Below, in pieces: positions 49,301 through 50,201 of a stretch of DNA of 50,201 nt. Numbering within the stretch: position 1 is the stretch's first letter; every line of letters starts with the position of its first letter. The DNA comes from Methanomassiliicoccales archaeon (GTDB lineage: Archaea > Thermoplasmatota > Thermoplasmata > RBG-16-68-12 > SOIM01), in the NCBI GenBank assembly GCA_004377185.1, contig SOIM01000029.1, positions 1-50,201 of the forward strand, given 5' to 3'. A program made the translations under genes and the position numbers. The notes under the pieces were generated by a model that searched no databases, was not told where the DNA came from, and saw nothing but the letters and a program-made list of their open reading frames with translations.

Positions 49301-50201
49301 CTCCCGACGTAGACTGGGACACGCAAAGACTGGAAGCCCATGTTGAGATTACGGGACGAACGTTCGACATGTTCGAGGTGTTCTTTGAGGCAAGCGATTG
49401 GAAAGATCTTACAGACGATGCAACGGACGTAACCCGGGGCGGACGTTCAGTATCCGAAGGTTCATTCGGAGATTTTGATGCGAGATTCAGCTCACCGAGC
49501 TACGAGAGCTATTTCACGGATCAAGCGGACAAGGTTTCGTTCAGAAGGAGGAGCAACTACATCACTTGGTCTCTTCCCAAGGAAATCCGATTGGAGGACG
49601 GGACCGACTCCAGAGTCGTGGGAGAATTGGAACCTTCATATCTAACCATGGATGATAACGGGGCTGTCTATCCCAATGCGTACTCCGGAGTGGATGTTTC
49701 GATTGAATACATATTCGAGGACACCAAATTGAAGGAGAACATAGTTCTGGAGAAGGCGTTTGAGGATATGACCGAAGGGGGAGTGATATCCCTATCAAGC
49801 CGTTTGGAGTACTCGGAAACACTGGTTGTCTATGCCGAGGGTGAAGAATCAGAGGAATGGACGGTTGTCAGCGGAGGACTGACTTTCCTGGAGCGAGATT
49901 CTGCAAGATTCCACATAAGCCTTCCATATGCAGTGGACTCTCAAGGCGACATTCTCGACTGTCGATATCTCTTCAACGCGAAGGAAGGACTTCTAGATCT
50001 CCACTGTCCTACCGATTGGTTCTTGACTGCCACCTATCCGGTCAAAATCGACCCATCAGTGACTACCTACACTATTGAGAATGACGGCACACTTGGTCAG
50101 GCCACCGAATATTTCGGCTGGTCGGTCGCAATTGGTGATTTTGACAATGACGGCTATGCAGACGTTGCCACAGGCGCACCCTGGGCTGATGTGGGTTCCT
50201 A
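46390..50201 (+). CDS. TPR/zinc-ribbon/NG-repeat/TM/FG-GAP surface protein (partial, at least 1270 aa)
   Basis: The frame is open from ATG 46390 to the window end. In order: TPR repeats (about 35-120; IWFARGTLLVEMGRHEEAI), a zinc ribbon (CPICG...CPSC, about 154-172), and a coiled coil with a conserved block (about 195-300). A low-complexity run of VNGLTNG-type repeats follows (about 316-400). One transmembrane helix (about 411-432; WKVAVIPIVAFTLLTL) leads to an external part with a CBM9-like domain (IDGRFDDWSMAPK), a second similar one (IDGGFHEWTAYDTDPQD), a calcium-binding Asp-rich stretch (DSDRDTVPDSIDPYDHD), and the start of FG-GAP repeats (EYFGWSVAIGDFDNDGYADV). TPR and ribbon should be cytoplasmic, the FG-GAP side external. 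It could link inner complexes to the cell surface or adhesion. Confidence 0.85.
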   Translation, partial: MSPEKDKRFTEDFVRKWSRAGEVRKKKQVSKNERILKNQEEILKRNPRNHKIWFARGTLLVEMGRHEEAIRCFDAVIKLDPKNRAVYNAKASALMRMGDTDEAVKWYRKALAVTSEDVDRKLTETLSEEAPVEEILRQMSEESKEWEVKVETRTCPICGATVKKETKICPSCDWEFYDEELEKKVFAEEEVKPERELTEEEMRERLIQKVDTFRMQGFEVGPLVRTIRTEPHRARSATEQFEENVEKVKEYRKQLEGMDTTRFESRVKELEALFRSPYNIFVIRKEFDKLVSRVKARRARKAPPSKVSLERKPPAVGLTNGRRGRVNGLVKDRKAIGLTNGRTGRVNGLVNGRGRVNGITNGLGMVNGITNGLTYRFQTMKTGLVNGLTNGNGITNGLGSIRFRNESKMRRWKVAVIPIVAFTLLTLPFLFVSEVPISDIEIDGRFDDWSMAPKIPSTPDGSLNDNIDILYEAAWRNHRFISLYVEVANIALWGNPATSSPDTFHALLDVDNDIETGYVVRGIGADYMVRIRGYGGNVLSSQLHRYGSESDQVNWSSWQKVGNVKSAVSLKSLETQVPLSSLEATGPRIAVLFHTQGYDNLYDFSDHIISGQGGVLEIDQRWSDTIRTISGASNRILDIYARAIGRDVYLDSLTIHLMGDAELSEIDMLRLSMDGLDIATISPPFTSRDQTFQFSSKRIGEGGTAVLSVDTTVIGSSENTLAAKVSSSGDVGMITGIASLKTVIPTGYMGYVGNYPSQVEIDGGFHEWTAYDTDPQDQVNPNIDIVRFASVRINATQLLVHTYFYLNVAGVMAGGSLVPYTSPGPVKEQAYAPDSDRDTVPDSIDPYDHDFNNNMIPDSQTNFDVDEDMVQDYPRGPDCWLETVLQDFFPDPYKGREVRVNICPSAPSRVTGEDYVNIFIDIDGDVKGYAVGPIFADYLLQITGKNNDITSKEFLKYKSQGPLEWEPIGSAPDVDWDTQRLEAHVEITGRTFDMFEVFFEASDWKDLTDDATDVTRGGRSVSEGSFGDFDARFSSPSYESYFTDQADKVSFRRRSNYITWSLPKEIRLEDGTDSRVVGELEPSYLTMDDNGAVYPNAYSGVDVSIEYIFEDTKLKENIVLEKAFEDMTEGGVISLSSRLEYSETLVVYAEGEESEEWTVVSGGLTFLERDSARFHISLPYAVDSQGDILDCRYLFNAKEGLLDLHCPTDWFLTATYPVKIDPSVTTYTIENDGTLGQATEYFGWSVAIGDFDNDGYADVATGAPWADVGS

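Noticed and set aside
46390-50201. CRISPR or other DNA repeat array at 47.3-47.6 kb
   Set aside because: The repeats are irregular in spacing and stay in frame, coding NG units; no constant repeat/unique spacer pattern.

Overview
The window looks like a chromosomal piece of a euryarchaeon, probably an uncultured member of the Thermoplasmata. Support comes from TATA-box promoters (several genes look leaderless), two tRNA introns with archaeal bulge-helix-bulge (BHB) structure, an archaeal-type stand-alone PheT, and families typical of that group: KaiC/Rad55-like ATPases, DUF835, DUF4430, Ras-like GTPases and cytoplasmic PAS/GAF sensors. The placement rests on gene content only. I see no CRISPR array, rRNA, insertion sequence or phage module.

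Layout. 1-3.8 kb: a winged-helix regulator diverges from a surface operon (PQQ propeller with a DUF4430-like domain, DUF4430 lipoprotein-like protein, ECF-S-like membrane protein). 3.7-9.8 kb (minus): an operon of nitroreductase, zinc-ribbon coiled-coil protein and a 1435-residue all-coiled-coil protein. 10-12.5 kb: tRNA-Ile, thioredoxin, pheT, a tRNA-Ser with two introns, tRNA-Leu. 12.6-15.8 kb: small duplicated membrane and zinc-finger proteins plus a retropepsin-like protease. 15.9-17.1 kb: a Ras-like GTPase and a membrane protein. 17.1-23.1 kb (minus): an operon with four KaiC-like ATPases and two membrane proteins, one carrying DUF835. 23.4-25.4 kb: a TPR/winged-helix protein. 26-42.8 kb: a signalling region with Lrp-like regulator, two-component genes, a six-PAS receptor, a large membrane histidine kinase, a second Ras-like GTPase, a degenerate-RecA/GTPase fusion, a decayed kinase and two copies of a 40-residue microprotein. 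43-46.3 kb: succinate dehydrogenase/fumarate reductase (B-C-D-A). 46.4 kb to the end: a very large TPR/zinc-ribbon/NG-repeat/transmembrane/FG-GAP protein that runs out of the window.

How it may work together. Much of the window is regulatory or scaffolding: KaiC-like P-loop ATPases sharing an unusual Walker A (Met before the Lys), Ras-like and COG2229-like GTPases, PAS/GAF receptors and histidine kinases. At least seven promoters, mostly of signalling genes, share a GATAA box 16-18 nt upstream of the TATA box, and two of these also share a longer near-identical block. This suggests one regulon tying the GTPases, response regulator, PAS receptor and microproteins together. That is inference; the sequence similarities themselves are directly visible.
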